From NCBI GenBank assembly GCA_945863875.1, contig CAMBBS010000045.1:1-33825 (forward strand): a stretch of DNA of 33,825 nt, given 5' to 3'. The notes under the pieces were generated by a model. That model ran no database searches, was not told the origin of the DNA, and saw only the letters and a program-made list of their open reading frames with translations. The DNA comes from Desulfopila aestuarii DSM 18488 (lineage in GTDB: Bacteria > Desulfobacterota > Desulfobulbia > Desulfobulbales > Desulfocapsaceae). The position numbers were made by a program, and so were the translations under genes. Positions 8,002 through 15,447 of the stretch are shown one piece after another. Positions within the stretch are counted from its first letter, which is position 1. The number at the start of each line of letters is the position of its first letter.

Positions 8002-8202
8002 GAAGTATTCCTCAACACCTGGGTAGATTATTGCTGATTGGAAGTTTGCCCTCACCAACACTCGGGAAGTACTTTTATTATGTTCGCGATGGAAAATTTT
8101 AATAAAATTTCCATGTAGCCCCCCCCCTCATATTGTCAAATGAGAAGCGTAATAGACTTTTTCACCGCCAGGCTGTCAAAAAACTAATGAAAAATTCACA
8201 AG

Positions 8203-8220
8203 AACGACCAAAAACGACCA
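8203..8220. repeat. Tandem AACGACCA repeats upstream of the storage operon
   Basis: AACGACCA occurs twice in a row with a 10-bp period (8203-8210 and 8213-8220). AAAACGACCA also occurs at 3503-3512 in the wtpA leader. One helical turn between copies would suit a protein binding one DNA face. The motif is short, so chance is a serious alternative. Confidence 0.3.
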
Positions 8221-8241
8221 ATAATTACAGATAAATCCAGC

Positions 8242-8270
8242 TTGCTATTTTCTTTTTACGGTCATATACT
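8242..8270 (+). promoter_or_regulatory. Possible sigma-70-type promoter for the storage-protein operon
   Basis: TTGCTA (8242-8247), a 17-bp spacer and TATACT (8265-8270) match 4/6 and 5/6 bases of the vegetative consensus. It lies about 48 bp upstream of the 65-codon gene that precedes the mosB-like gene. The tandem AACGACCA repeats end about 20 bp before the -35 box. Confidence 0.45.
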
Positions 8271-8317
8271 TACCAAGGGTTACACAACCAAAACCACTTA
8301 CATACAAGAGACATACA

Positions 8318-8515
8318 ATGAACGGTCAAATTTTTTACAGAACACGCCAGAAGGCACGAGAAGGCGCAAAAACACCTCAATATCGGATAGTTGCAGTAAG
8401 CGGTGTTGACCTTAAAGTATATGGCCAGCATCTGCGTAAAACTGAACTTGAACAGATCGCCAAGGCCGTGAATGCAGATCTTGTCGCCTTGAAACGCGGC
8501 GAAAAACATCTGTAA
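8318..8515 (+). CDS. Small conserved-looking basic protein of unknown function
   Basis: 65 residues, basic, no signal peptide or membrane segment. The N-terminus is rich in Arg/Lys (YRTRQKAREGAK). The rest looks like a compact fold of strand (YRIVAVSG), short strand (LKVYG), helix (RKTELEQIAKAVN) and strand (ADLVALKRG). It lies 52 bp before the mosB-like gene on the same strand, under the same candidate promoter, so co-transcription is likely. I do not recognise a family. A role in loading, regulating or assembling the storage protein is only a contextual guess. GAGA precedes the ATG as a weak ribosome-binding site. Confidence 0.6.
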   Translation: MNGQIFYRTRQKAREGAKTPQYRIVAVSGVDLKVYGQHLRKTELEQIAKAVNADLVALKRGEKHL

Positions 8516-8567
8516 TCTATCATAAACAGGTTTTTACCTACACTATCTATTCAAAGGAAACGGATTT

Positions 8568-9398
8568 ATGGCATTGGTGCGAGAAAAGGATGGCAAAAGG
8601 TTGCACGTGAAAAGCACACTCATGGGGGAGAGTCTGGTAAGCAAGGAATTTATCGAACAACTGGATATAGCTCCGCAGGAGCGACTCTATCCCGATATTG
8701 CAATCATGAAGATTGGCGGTCAGTCGATATGTGATCGTGGGGTCAAGGCACTCCCGGCAATTCTCAGGGAAATAGTCAGGAATCGGCAGGAGCATAAGCT
8801 GCTTATTACAACAGGTGGCGGCACCAGAAGCCGCCATATCTATACGATCGGCCTGGAAATGGGCATGCCCACCGGCGTGATCGCGAAATTCGGTAGCATG
8901 GTTTCCGAACAAAATGCTTTAATGATTGCTACCTTGCTTTCACCCTGGGGTGGGATCAAGATCTCGCACTCGGATATTGTCAAGCTCCCGACATATTTTG
9001 CTGAAAACATCATCCCGGTCATGCATGGCATGCCGCCATATGACTACTTTGCGATCAAGCCAAAAGTTGGCCGAATCCCGATACACCGAACCGATGTCGG
9101 TTTGGTAATACTTGCTGATTTGATAGGCTCGAGGACCATCCTCTTCGTCAAGGATGAAAACGGTCTCTACACAGACGATCCGAAAAAGAATCCCAGCGCG
9201 AAATTCATTCCGGAAATTGGAGCCCAGGATCTGTTGAATCTTGAGCAGGACGATCTGGTCATAGAAAGACCATGTCTCGAGATCATCCAAAACAGCGAGG
9301 TTATAGAAAAAGTCCAGATAATCAACGGCCTGATCGAGGGGAATATCACCAGAGCACTGAACGGTGAGCATGTTGGTACCTATATTTATAAGCAATAG
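8568..9398 (+). CDS. mosB: Molybdenum/tungsten storage protein subunit (MosB-like, amino-acid-kinase fold)
   Basis: 276 residues, closest in memory to the beta subunit of the Azotobacter vinelandii molybdenum storage protein. That protein uses ATP to pack molybdate or tungstate into polyoxometalate clusters inside an (alpha-beta)3 cage. Matching segments are IMKIGGQSICDRG (46-58), HKLLITTGGGTRSRHIYTIG (76-95), GMPPYDY (154-160), GRIPIHRTDVG (168-178), FVKDENGLYTDDPKK (193-207) and the C-terminal VQIINGLIEGNITRALNGEH with VGTYI. UMP kinase is the main alternative; the IP-HRTD-G and GMPPY segments argue against it. Only one subunit gene is present, so a homo-oligomer or a distant partner is implied. 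AAAGGAAACGGATTT supplies a ribosome-binding site. Confidence 0.85.
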   Translation: MALVREKDGKRLHVKSTLMGESLVSKEFIEQLDIAPQERLYPDIAIMKIGGQSICDRGVKALPAILREIVRNRQEHKLLITTGGGTRSRHIYTIGLEMGMPTGVIAKFGSMVSEQNALMIATLLSPWGGIKISHSDIVKLPTYFAENIIPVMHGMPPYDYFAIKPKVGRIPIHRTDVGLVILADLIGSRTILFVKDENGLYTDDPKKNPSAKFIPEIGAQDLLNLEQDDLVIERPCLEIIQNSEVIEKVQIINGLIEGNITRALNGEHVGTYIYKQ

Positions 9399-9593
9399 AT
9401 CTGAAAACAATGTATATAGTATCATGAATTTCATCTAACTCCCCACAAGGGTGTATAAGTGCCCGACTGGTTATTTATCTTGCTCTATATAAAAGAACAA
9501 TAATCTGTGTGGCACTCAACAGTTTATCTTAATTGTCACCGAAATTCTGTTCATCGGCTTTTAAGATGAGTCACAAGAAAGTGAAACTGCGAT

Positions 9594-9806
9594 ATGCTTT
9601 TAGTCATCCTCCTTTGGATAGTTATTCTCTTTATCAAGGAAGTACTGCTAGGCTCCGGCACTGAAGTGTATAATGCCGAGATCGGCTACGAAGCAACTTT
9701 TGACCAGGCAGATCGTCTTTCATCCAAGGAATTTTTTACCGAATTAATTCCTTTCATTATTTTTTTTGCTGTTCTCCCAATACTTCTGTTGTCTGTTATT
9801 TTCTAA
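9594..9806 (+). CDS. Small two-helix membrane protein, hypothetical
   Basis: 70 residues with two hydrophobic segments (about 1-14 and 51-70) around a polar, acidic middle (EVYNAEIGYEATFDQADRLS). The translation looks like protein rather than a shadow frame, but the ribosome-binding site (AAGAAAGTGAAACTGCGAT) is weak. It follows the storage-protein gene by about 195 bp on the same strand. Function unknown. Confidence 0.4.
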   Translation: MLLVILLWIVILFIKEVLLGSGTEVYNAEIGYEATFDQADRLSSKEFFTELIPFIIFFAVLPILLLSVIF

Positions 9807-9909
9807 AAGAATACCTATCCCGACAGGAAACCGCGCATAACCTTCTGTCAGTGGGAAAGGTGGACTCCTTTGCCGGTTTCTTTCGTGACAACCGGCTTTT
9901 CAAAAAGAC

Positions 9910-10170
9910 CTAAGCCGAAAATTCCGCTTTTCCTTGGAAGTCGCCGCTTTTCAAGTGAAACAAGCATTGCTGAGCTGCGATATGGCCTGTACCTTCGACC
10001 TTGGCATGAGGACCAGCCTGTTTGCAGGTCACTTTGGTGGCCGGCAAGTACACATCGCTCACCAGGGTGTACACCATCTTTTCATTGGCATTAATCAGTT
10101 GAGCAGCTCTTTTTGTTGTCAGGTATTTTTTCCTCTTTGGGTGTGGCCATTTTGTTTTTCCGGACTTCAT
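9910..10170 (-). pseudogene. Remnant of a HTH_17 (excisionase-type) transcriptional regulator
   Basis: From the ATG at 10170 the frame reads KKYLTTKRAAQLINANEKMV then YTLVSDVYLPATKVT (to about 10027). This is the DNA-binding domain of deltaproteobacterial regulators that pair a MerR/excisionase-type helix-turn-helix with a C-terminal periplasmic-binding-protein-like domain. Intact members normally continue GKWLFPRHLVEQW. Here the frame diverges into CKQAGPHAKVEG, while a neighbouring frame offers LVLMPRSK, consistent with a frameshift. The ligand-binding domain is absent. Intact relatives are often encoded beside molybdate/tungstate transport genes, and modA follows divergently, so it may once have controlled modA. 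That link is inference. Confidence 0.55.
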
Positions 10171-10588
10171 AGTAAGGATATGTGCCTCTGGAAAATTCAG
10201 GATGGTGATGTATTCCTCTGCGAAAATTCTGCCCCAAAAAGAGCTTTTTCCCGCCCGCATAAACAAAATCTTACAAGAAACAACCCAGTCAGTAGCTCAT
10301 GACCACATGATAAATGCGTTGTGATGAAATCAAAAGTAATTTGGCGTCAGACGTTATTTTTGGATGTTGTTGGTTAGTTTTAAAGAAAATCGGCACTGCC
10401 GCTGACACTTTGGTTAACATGGCGCAGACACACTCCAAGAGTCTCGATGCTATTATCGCCTTTGCAAAGACAGCCTGAACCTGCGCCATATATACAAGAA
10501 GAACATTTTCTGTCCAAAAGTGCCGGCGGTCACACTTGACGACCGGTCATTAAACTGATCCATATGTCTGAATATTAAGGAGATAATC
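10171..10588. other. Intergenic region upstream of modA
   Basis: No credible gene; the minus-strand frame at 10289-10489 has no ribosome-binding site or protein character. The palindrome GACCGGTC (10541-10548) abuts a TTGACG hexamer (10536-10541) with CATATG 19 bp downstream, a poor promoter match at best. The palindrome could be an operator. Confidence 0.4.
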
Positions 10589-11407
10589 ATGAAATTTTGT
10601 CGAAACTACCTGGTTATTATTACTCTGTTTGTCCTTTCCATTCCTCTGTCCGTTTCGGCCGAGTCCTTAAACCTTTATGCTGCAGGAAGCTTGAAGACGG
10701 CTCTCAGCGAGGTGGCATCTTCCTATGAAAAAATCTACAAGACCAAAGTAGCTACAAAATTCGGCCCCAGCGGCCTTTTGACAACGGCTATTGAAGGAGG
10801 CGAAAACGCCGATGTTTTCGCCTCTGCGAATATGGCCCACCCCGTAAAACTTGCATCCAGCGGATGGGGAAGTCCCGTTGTGCTGTTTACCCGTAATCAG
10901 CTTTGTGCATTAGCTCAGTCTGATTCAGAAGCAACAACAGACAATCTCTTGAATACCCTTATGGATAAGAATGTCAGAGTGGGAATCTCGACACCAAAAG
11001 CAGATCCAAGCGGCGACTATGCCTTAGATCTCTTTAAAAAGGCTGAGACGATAGAAAAAGGGAGTTTCACGACGCTTTCCGGGAAGGCGCTCCAACTCAC
11101 TGGCGGACCAGACAGTGAGTTGGCCCCCGAAGGCCGCAACCAATATGGATGGGTAATGGGTGAGAACAAAGCAGACGTTTTCCTTACCTATTGCACCAAT
11201 GCCTTGTTGGCCCAAAAAGAAGTGCAATCCCTGAAGATCATCAGAATCCCTGAAAATCTTTCTGTAGGTGCCGATTACGGCATAGTGGTCAGGAATGGAG
11301 CATCGGGTGAGGCATGGCAACTGGCAATGTATATATTATCGCCCGAAGGTCAAAAAATATTGAGAAAATATGGATTTGAAGCCTCAGCAATCGAAAAGGG
11401 AAAATAA
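10589..11407 (+). CDS. modA: ModA-like molybdate-binding periplasmic protein (orphan)
   Basis: 272 residues. The signal peptide is residues 1-24 (hydrophobic core [14 protein letters not shown], cleavage near VSA-ES). The mature start [20 protein letters not shown] and the [14 protein letters not shown] and [13 protein letters not shown] segments are those of the ModA family, with the serines that ligate the oxyanion in the AGSL and GPSG loops. The C-terminal [16 protein letters not shown] is typical. AAGGAGATAATC is a strong ribosome-binding site. No permease or ATPase follows; the next gene is a convergent pseudogene. It would have to use wtpBC or a distant modBC, or it is a leftover from a broken operon. 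Confidence 0.82.
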   Translation: MKFCRNYLVIITLFVLSIPLSVSAESLNLYAAGSLKTALSEVASSYEKIYKTKVATKFGPSGLLTTAIEGGENADVFASANMAHPVKLASSGWGSPVVLFTRNQLCALAQSDSEATTDNLLNTLMDKNVRVGISTPKADPSGDYALDLFKKAETIEKGSFTTLSGKALQLTGGPDSELAPEGRNQYGWVMGENKADVFLTYCTNALLAQKEVQSLKIIRIPENLSVGADYGIVVRNGASGEAWQLAMYILSPEGQKILRKYGFEASAIEKGK

Positions 11408-11446
11408 AGACCACAATTAAACAAGTTAGCTCGGATTTCATCTGGG

Positions 11447-12222
11447 TTAAATATCGAACTTGATTCCTTGGGCTAAGGGGGAGGATCTTGCCGTAGTTGA
11501 TGGTGTTCGTTTGACGGCGCATATATGTTTTCCACGCATCGGTGCCGGATTCTCGACCGCCGCCGGTTTCTTTCTCGCCGCCAAAAGCCCCGCCGATCTC
11601 AGCGCCTGAAGTGCCGATGTTGACGTTGGCAAGACCGCAGTCAGATCCTACCGCCGATATGAAGAGTTCGGCTTCACAAATATTCTCTGTGAAAATGGCC
11701 GAGGAGAGGCCCTGGGCAACATCGTTATGCAGCAGAAGACCATTTTCGACCTCGCCGCTGTATTTGATCAGGTAGAGGATCGGGGCAAATGTCTCTTCCT
11801 GGACGATCTTGTAGCTGTTTTCCACTTCGGCTACAGCCGGGACCACATAGCAGTTCGACTCAAAACCTTCACCTTCCAGGACAGATCCTCCGTAAATAAC
11901 CTTGCCGCCTTCTTCTTGAACTTTTTTGAGTGCATTAAGGAAATCTTCGACCGCATCGCTGTCAATCAGAGGGCCGACGTGGTTGTTTTCATCGAGAGGG
12001 TTGCCAATCTTCAGGCCGGCATAGGCACTGACGATGGCCTCTTTGACATTGTCGTAGATCGATTCGTGGATAATCAATCGACGGGTCGAGGTGCAGCGTT
12101 GTCCAGCCGTGCCGACCGCTCCAAAGACGATGGCGGGCAGGGCCATTGTCAGGTCGGCATGAGGGGTGAGGATGATAGCGTTGTTGCCGCCCTGTTCAAG
12201 GATGGATTTGCCGAATCTCGGC
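11447..12222 (-). pseudogene. Aldehyde dehydrogenase (ALDH7-like), N-terminal half deleted, C-terminus frameshifted
   Basis: C-terminal half of an NAD-dependent aldehyde dehydrogenase resembling alpha-aminoadipic semialdehyde dehydrogenase (ALDH7/AMAD). Visible are [16 protein letters not shown], the catalytic-cysteine segment [44 protein letters not shown], and [18 protein letters not shown] followed by [16 protein letters not shown]. About 250 N-terminal residues, including the Rossmann fold, are missing: homology starts abruptly near 12222 at a LysR-like fragment of opposite polarity. At the other end a C5 run (near 11482) shifts the frame. With one C fewer the protein ends [10 protein letters not shown] at 11447, as the family should. 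Without that correction it runs on to 11289 through non-family sequence overlapping modA. It cannot be a working enzyme. Confidence 0.85.
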
Positions 12223-12480
12223 CAGTTGGAAAAGGAACTCGACAGACAGTTGTTTATCCGACATGCCAAAGGGGCCAGCCCAACGCAGGCAGGAAAAACT
12301 TTTTATCCTGCTGCGGTCAAAGTACTTAATGAAATAAACACAATGCAGGTATTGTTTCACAAGTGTCCTCCGCACGTGCCGTTGCGAATTGCTCTGATGC
12401 CTTTTTTGTCAGGGGAGCGGGTCGGCCTAATAATAAATGAACTGATAATCTCTCTGCCGGAGTTGGACTTAACCCAAGTT
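12214..12480 (+). pseudogene. LysR-type regulator fragment
   Basis: Plus-strand codons read [20 protein letters not shown] then [20 protein letters not shown] and PLRIALMPFLSGERVGLIIN, ending around SLPELDLTQV. This is the second half of a LysR-family HTH plus the start of the effector domain. The first HTH helix and start codon are missing at the left, where sequence passes directly into the aldehyde dehydrogenase remnant. Homology also stops near 12480, after which the frame reads unrelated residues to a stop. It is a fragment caught between two breakpoints. Confidence 0.8.
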
Positions 12481-12602
12481 AAGCAATCAGGAAACGGACA
12501 CGAAGGTTCGAAATATGGTATGGACGATTACCTTGAGATAAAATATCTTTGCATGGGCGGTATTGACCGATAGAGGAGAGCCAAGAAGGTTTCGGCACAC
12601 TG

Positions 12603-13658
12603 TTATTTACCAAAACTGCAGACCGGATATTGACAATGTTTACAATTTCGACAAAGTCCACCGTGGCCAAGCTCGGCGATATCCCGGCGCTCAAGGGAAG
12701 CTCCGGTGAGGATCCGCGGAAGGACCAAGTCTAATACGGTGATTCTATGAAACATGCCGCAGGCCGGCAGTCCGACCACCGGCACCTGACCGATTCGACC
12801 GACGAGAAACATGGCACCCGGCAGAACAGCTGTGCCGTAGACGATGTTTTCCGCGCCGGCTTCTTTTATGCCTTGGCGGGTGACATCGTCCGGATCGACA
12901 GACATACCGCCCGAGGTGACGATCAACTCCGAGCCGGCTGCAAGGCACCGGTGAATCTCTTCGGCGATCCGCTGTGGATCGTCAGGGGCAAATCTTACAC
13001 TTTGCACTGTTGATCCGAGGCAGGCCAGTTTCTCCCGCAGAACCTGCTCGAACTTATCCTCGATCCGGCCGTAGTAGATCTCATTGCCGGTAATCACCAG
13101 ACCTGCCTGGACAGGGCGGAGCGGCAGCACCTGGATGATCGGTCTGTTCGTTTCGGCGATGGCCACCGCCTGTTCGACCACTCGCCGCCCGGCGACGAGG
13201 GGAATCAGTCTGGAGGCGGCAATCTGCTCCCCTTTTTTGACCGGGGTATTCGTCTGCAGGGTGGCGCACATCACCTCTCCGAGCATATTGAACTGCAGCA
13301 ATCCCTCCCTGTCGATTTTCAGCAGGCCGTCTGTTGCCGCACGGATGGAAACCTTGCCCTCAACTATTTCTTCCTGGTATTCTGTTCCGGAACCGGCGAG
13401 GGCCCTGGCCAGCAGCAGAGCCGCTTCATTCTCATGAATCTCGTTGTCGCTCAGCTGCAGGACATAAATATGTTCCTTGCCAAGGCGGAGGAGAAGGTCG
13501 ATATCTTCCTGCTGGATAACATGCCCCTTCCTGAACGCCCTCCCTTTAAAGGTATCTTTGACAATCTCGGTAATATCATGGGGGAGTACCATTCCCACTG
13601 CCTGTTCCACCGGAACGATGGTTTTCATTGATACGTTGTTCGCAGTCGTAATACCCAC
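12603..13658 (-). CDS. MoeA-like molybdopterin-binding protein with cysteine-rich tail
   Basis: 351 residues with a MoCF_biosynth (MoeA/MogA-type) domain, which binds molybdopterin during adenylylation or metal insertion. Key segments are AGLVITGNEIYYGRIEDKF in the middle and VTSGGMSVDPDDVT, the cofactor-binding loop. The N-terminus (VEQAVGMVLPHDITEI, then FKGRAFRKGHVI) is typical of the MoeA-like proteins beside aldehyde oxidoreductases. The C-terminus ends CRNCKHCQYPVC, giving CX2CX2CX4C spacing that could hold a metal or Fe-S cluster. GTG 13658 is preferred over ATG 13628 because AGAGAGG stands 8 bases upstream of the GTG and nothing similar precedes the ATG. It is the last gene of the long minus-strand operon, 37 bp after the phosphatase gene and next to the rearranged segment. 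Confidence 0.82.
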   Translation of the reverse strand: MGITTANNVSMKTIVPVEQAVGMVLPHDITEIVKDTFKGRAFRKGHVIQQEDIDLLLRLGKEHIYVLQLSDNEIHENEAALLLARALAGSGTEYQEEIVEGKVSIRAATDGLLKIDREGLLQFNMLGEVMCATLQTNTPVKKGEQIAASRLIPLVAGRRVVEQAVAIAETNRPIIQVLPLRPVQAGLVITGNEIYYGRIEDKFEQVLREKLACLGSTVQSVRFAPDDPQRIAEEIHRCLAAGSELIVTSGGMSVDPDDVTRQGIKEAGAENIVYGTAVLPGAMFLVGRIGQVPVVGLPACGMFHRITVLDLVLPRILTGASLERRDIAELGHGGLCRNCKHCQYPVCSFGK

Positions 13659-13695
13659 TTGTTATGCCTCTCTTGTAAGTATAACACTGATAATA

Positions 13696-14298
13696 TTACG
13701 TTATTTCATGAAGATTAACAGCTTCCACCTGCAAAACTTCAGAGTGGTAACTGAGGATATTGATCCCGCAATAATCCTGCGGAATCTCCAGCAACCGATG
13801 CAACGGCCTATGCTGGAGGCGCGACAGCAGCGCCCGGTTGACCCCGGCGTGTGCAACCACCAGCAGCGGCCCCATGAAAGTTTTCGCCAGGGAGATAAGC
13901 GCCGGGTAGCTGCGGACGGCAAGGTCGGCGAAACTCTCGCCATTCTCAGGCCGAAAAAATTCCATGTCCCGACCTCGCTGTTCGTACTCCCCGGGGAAAC
14001 GATGCCGCACCTCGTCGACAGTCAAACCCTCCCAGGCCCCGAGATTGATCTCCTTGAATGACTCGACCTGCCGTACAGCTGCAGACAAAATACCGCCAAC
14101 CAGAACCGCCGTTTGCATTGCCCGTTGCAGGGGCGAGGCAAAAATTCCGGTAAAGGGAATGTCCTGCAGCAGTTTGCGTAAGCCCAGGGACTGGCGGATA
14201 CCGTTGTCGTTTAACGGCGGGTCGGTCCAGCCGAGGAACGAGCGAGGCGCGTTGTGGTCAACTTCACCGTGGCGGATCAGATAAATTTTTGATTCCAT
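13696..14298 (-). CDS. Histidine phosphatase family protein
   Basis: 200 residues of the phosphoglycerate-mutase-like fold. The phosphohistidine motif is LIRHGEVDHN (residues 7-16), with an arginine in FASPLQRAMQTA (about 54-65), the catalytic acid in NLGAWEGLT, and the second histidine in VVAHAGVNR (about 147-155). It resembles CobC-like alpha-ribazole phosphatases, but no cobalamin gene is nearby. Its place, three bases after the MocA-like gene and before the MoeA-like gene, suggests a phospho-intermediate in cofactor maturation. That role is inferred from context. Confidence 0.8.
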   Translation of the reverse strand: MESKIYLIRHGEVDHNAPRSFLGWTDPPLNDNGIRQSLGLRKLLQDIPFTGIFASPLQRAMQTAVLVGGILSAAVRQVESFKEINLGAWEGLTVDEVRHRFPGEYEQRGRDMEFFRPENGESFADLAVRSYPALISLAKTFMGPLLVVAHAGVNRALLSRLQHRPLHRLLEIPQDYCGINILSYHSEVLQVEAVNLHEIT

Positions 14299-14301
14299 GG
14301 G

Positions 14302-15447
14302 TCATTCATCCAGGGTATGGGCAAGAATATCTTCGAGCCGTTGGCCGCTTTCCGTCTCGACGGCAGCAGCAAGGCGCCGCGCCAGTTCAAAGCGGCGGTT
14401 GATAGCCCGCACCACCTCCGGCCTATCGTGGTAGAGGTCGAGTTTTTCCTTAAAGCGTGCCGCCAAATCGACAATCCTACTGCCCCGTGCCAGTTTGTCG
14501 GCGAGATGCACCAGTTCTTTTTCGGTAATGGCCGTTCCAGGTTGCCAGGCCAGATCCCTGTGGGCGGCAACGATTTCCGCTGCCCGATCAAATCCGAGTT
14601 CACGCAGCCAGCGGCCGGCCTCCTGTTCGTGATTGGCATGTCCCTTGGCCATATCGTGCAGCCAGCCGCAAACCTGGCAAAGCTCGGGATCCAGCAGTCG
14701 TTTGGTGTTGTGCGAAATGGCTTGGCAGAGGGTTTTGGCAATGCTACCGACCAGCCGGCCGTGGGCCAGACCCTTTACCGGCATGGGGTGGAGCCGGAGG
14801 ATAATCGCTGCTTCCTCCGGAGTCGGATAATCCAGTCGGGCAGCACGTCTGAGTCCGGCGATGTATTCCTCCGGGGTATCCATATCAAAAAGGATATTAC
14901 CATCGGGCACCGGGACATCGATTATCAGTTCCGATTTTTTGTTTTCGAAGGTTTGCAGCAGGGAGCGCAGGCCGCCCTCGGGATGCTTTTTGTCGAGAAT
15001 TGCCGGAAGCAGGTCGCGGCCAATGAGTGGTGGGTGGCCCCGTCTCCCAGCAAAGGTCGGGTAAGTGATTGCCGCCGGTGTTGCCGAAAATGAACGGGCC
15101 AGCAGCCGAATCGTTCCGGGACGCACCAGAGGGATATCCACCGGCAAAAGGAAAAATCCGTCGCTTTCGTTCGCCAGGTGCCGCACGCCGGTCTTGATTG
15201 AGCTGTACATGCCGGCACCAAAATCGGGATTGTAGACCACTCGTGCACCTGCCCGTTCGGCAATGGCGCCGGTCTCTTCCCAGCGATGGCCGGTGACCAC
15301 CACCAACTCCTCAATGCCGCAGGTTTTGAAAAGGCTAATGCACAGGTCGAGGACAGTACCCGTTCCAAGAGGAATAGTCGCCTTCATTTTTCCCATGCGC
15401 GAAGAGAGTCCGGCCGCCAGGATGATCGCGCTCAGATGAGGTGCCAT
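14302..15447 (-). CDS. MocA/MobA-like nucleotidyltransferase fused to an HD domain (DVU_1551 type)
   Basis: 381 residues, two domains. Residues 1-200 form an NTP transferase: LSAIILAAGLSSRMGKMKAT holds the nucleotide-binding LSSRMG-K loop, and FFLLPVDIPLVRPG and TFAGRRGHPPLIGR match MocA-type molybdenum-cofactor cytidylyltransferases. Residues 215-381 form an HD hydrolase domain (HGRLVGSIAKTL, then CGWLHDMAKGHANHEQEAG). The same fusion occurs in the D. vulgaris DVU_1551 family as I recall it. MocA makes the cytosine dinucleotide form of the cofactor used by xanthine-oxidase-family enzymes such as Mop, so the nearby mop is the likely client. The HD domain could cleave a nucleotide or phosphate product. 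The start overlaps the xdhC stop by 16 bp. Confidence 0.85.
   Translation of the reverse strand: MAPHLSAIILAAGLSSRMGKMKATIPLGTGTVLDLCISLFKTCGIEELVVVTGHRWEETGAIAERAGARVVYNPDFGAGMYSSIKTGVRHLANESDGFFLLPVDIPLVRPGTIRLLARSFSATPAAITYPTFAGRRGHPPLIGRDLLPAILDKKHPEGGLRSLLQTFENKKSELIIDVPVPDGNILFDMDTPEEYIAGLRRAARLDYPTPEEAAIILRLHPMPVKGLAHGRLVGSIAKTLCQAISHNTKRLLDPELCQVCGWLHDMAKGHANHEQEAGRWLRELGFDRAAEIVAAHRDLAWQPGTAITEKELVHLADKLARGSRIVDLAARFKEKLDLYHDRPEVVRAINRRFELARRLAAAVETESGQRLEDILAHTLDE

Noticed and set aside
11289-11446. C-terminal extension of the aldehyde dehydrogenase frame across the end of modA
   Set aside because: The family C-terminus ([10 protein letters not shown]) is recovered at 11447 by removing one C from a C5 run; the extra residues overlap modA on the other strand and look like shadow sequence.
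12479-12694. Minus-strand frame ending RPYHISNLRVRFLIA
   Set aside because: It looks somewhat protein-like at its C-terminus and could be another gene fragment at the second breakpoint, but I recognise no family and its upstream part overlaps the MoeA-like gene.
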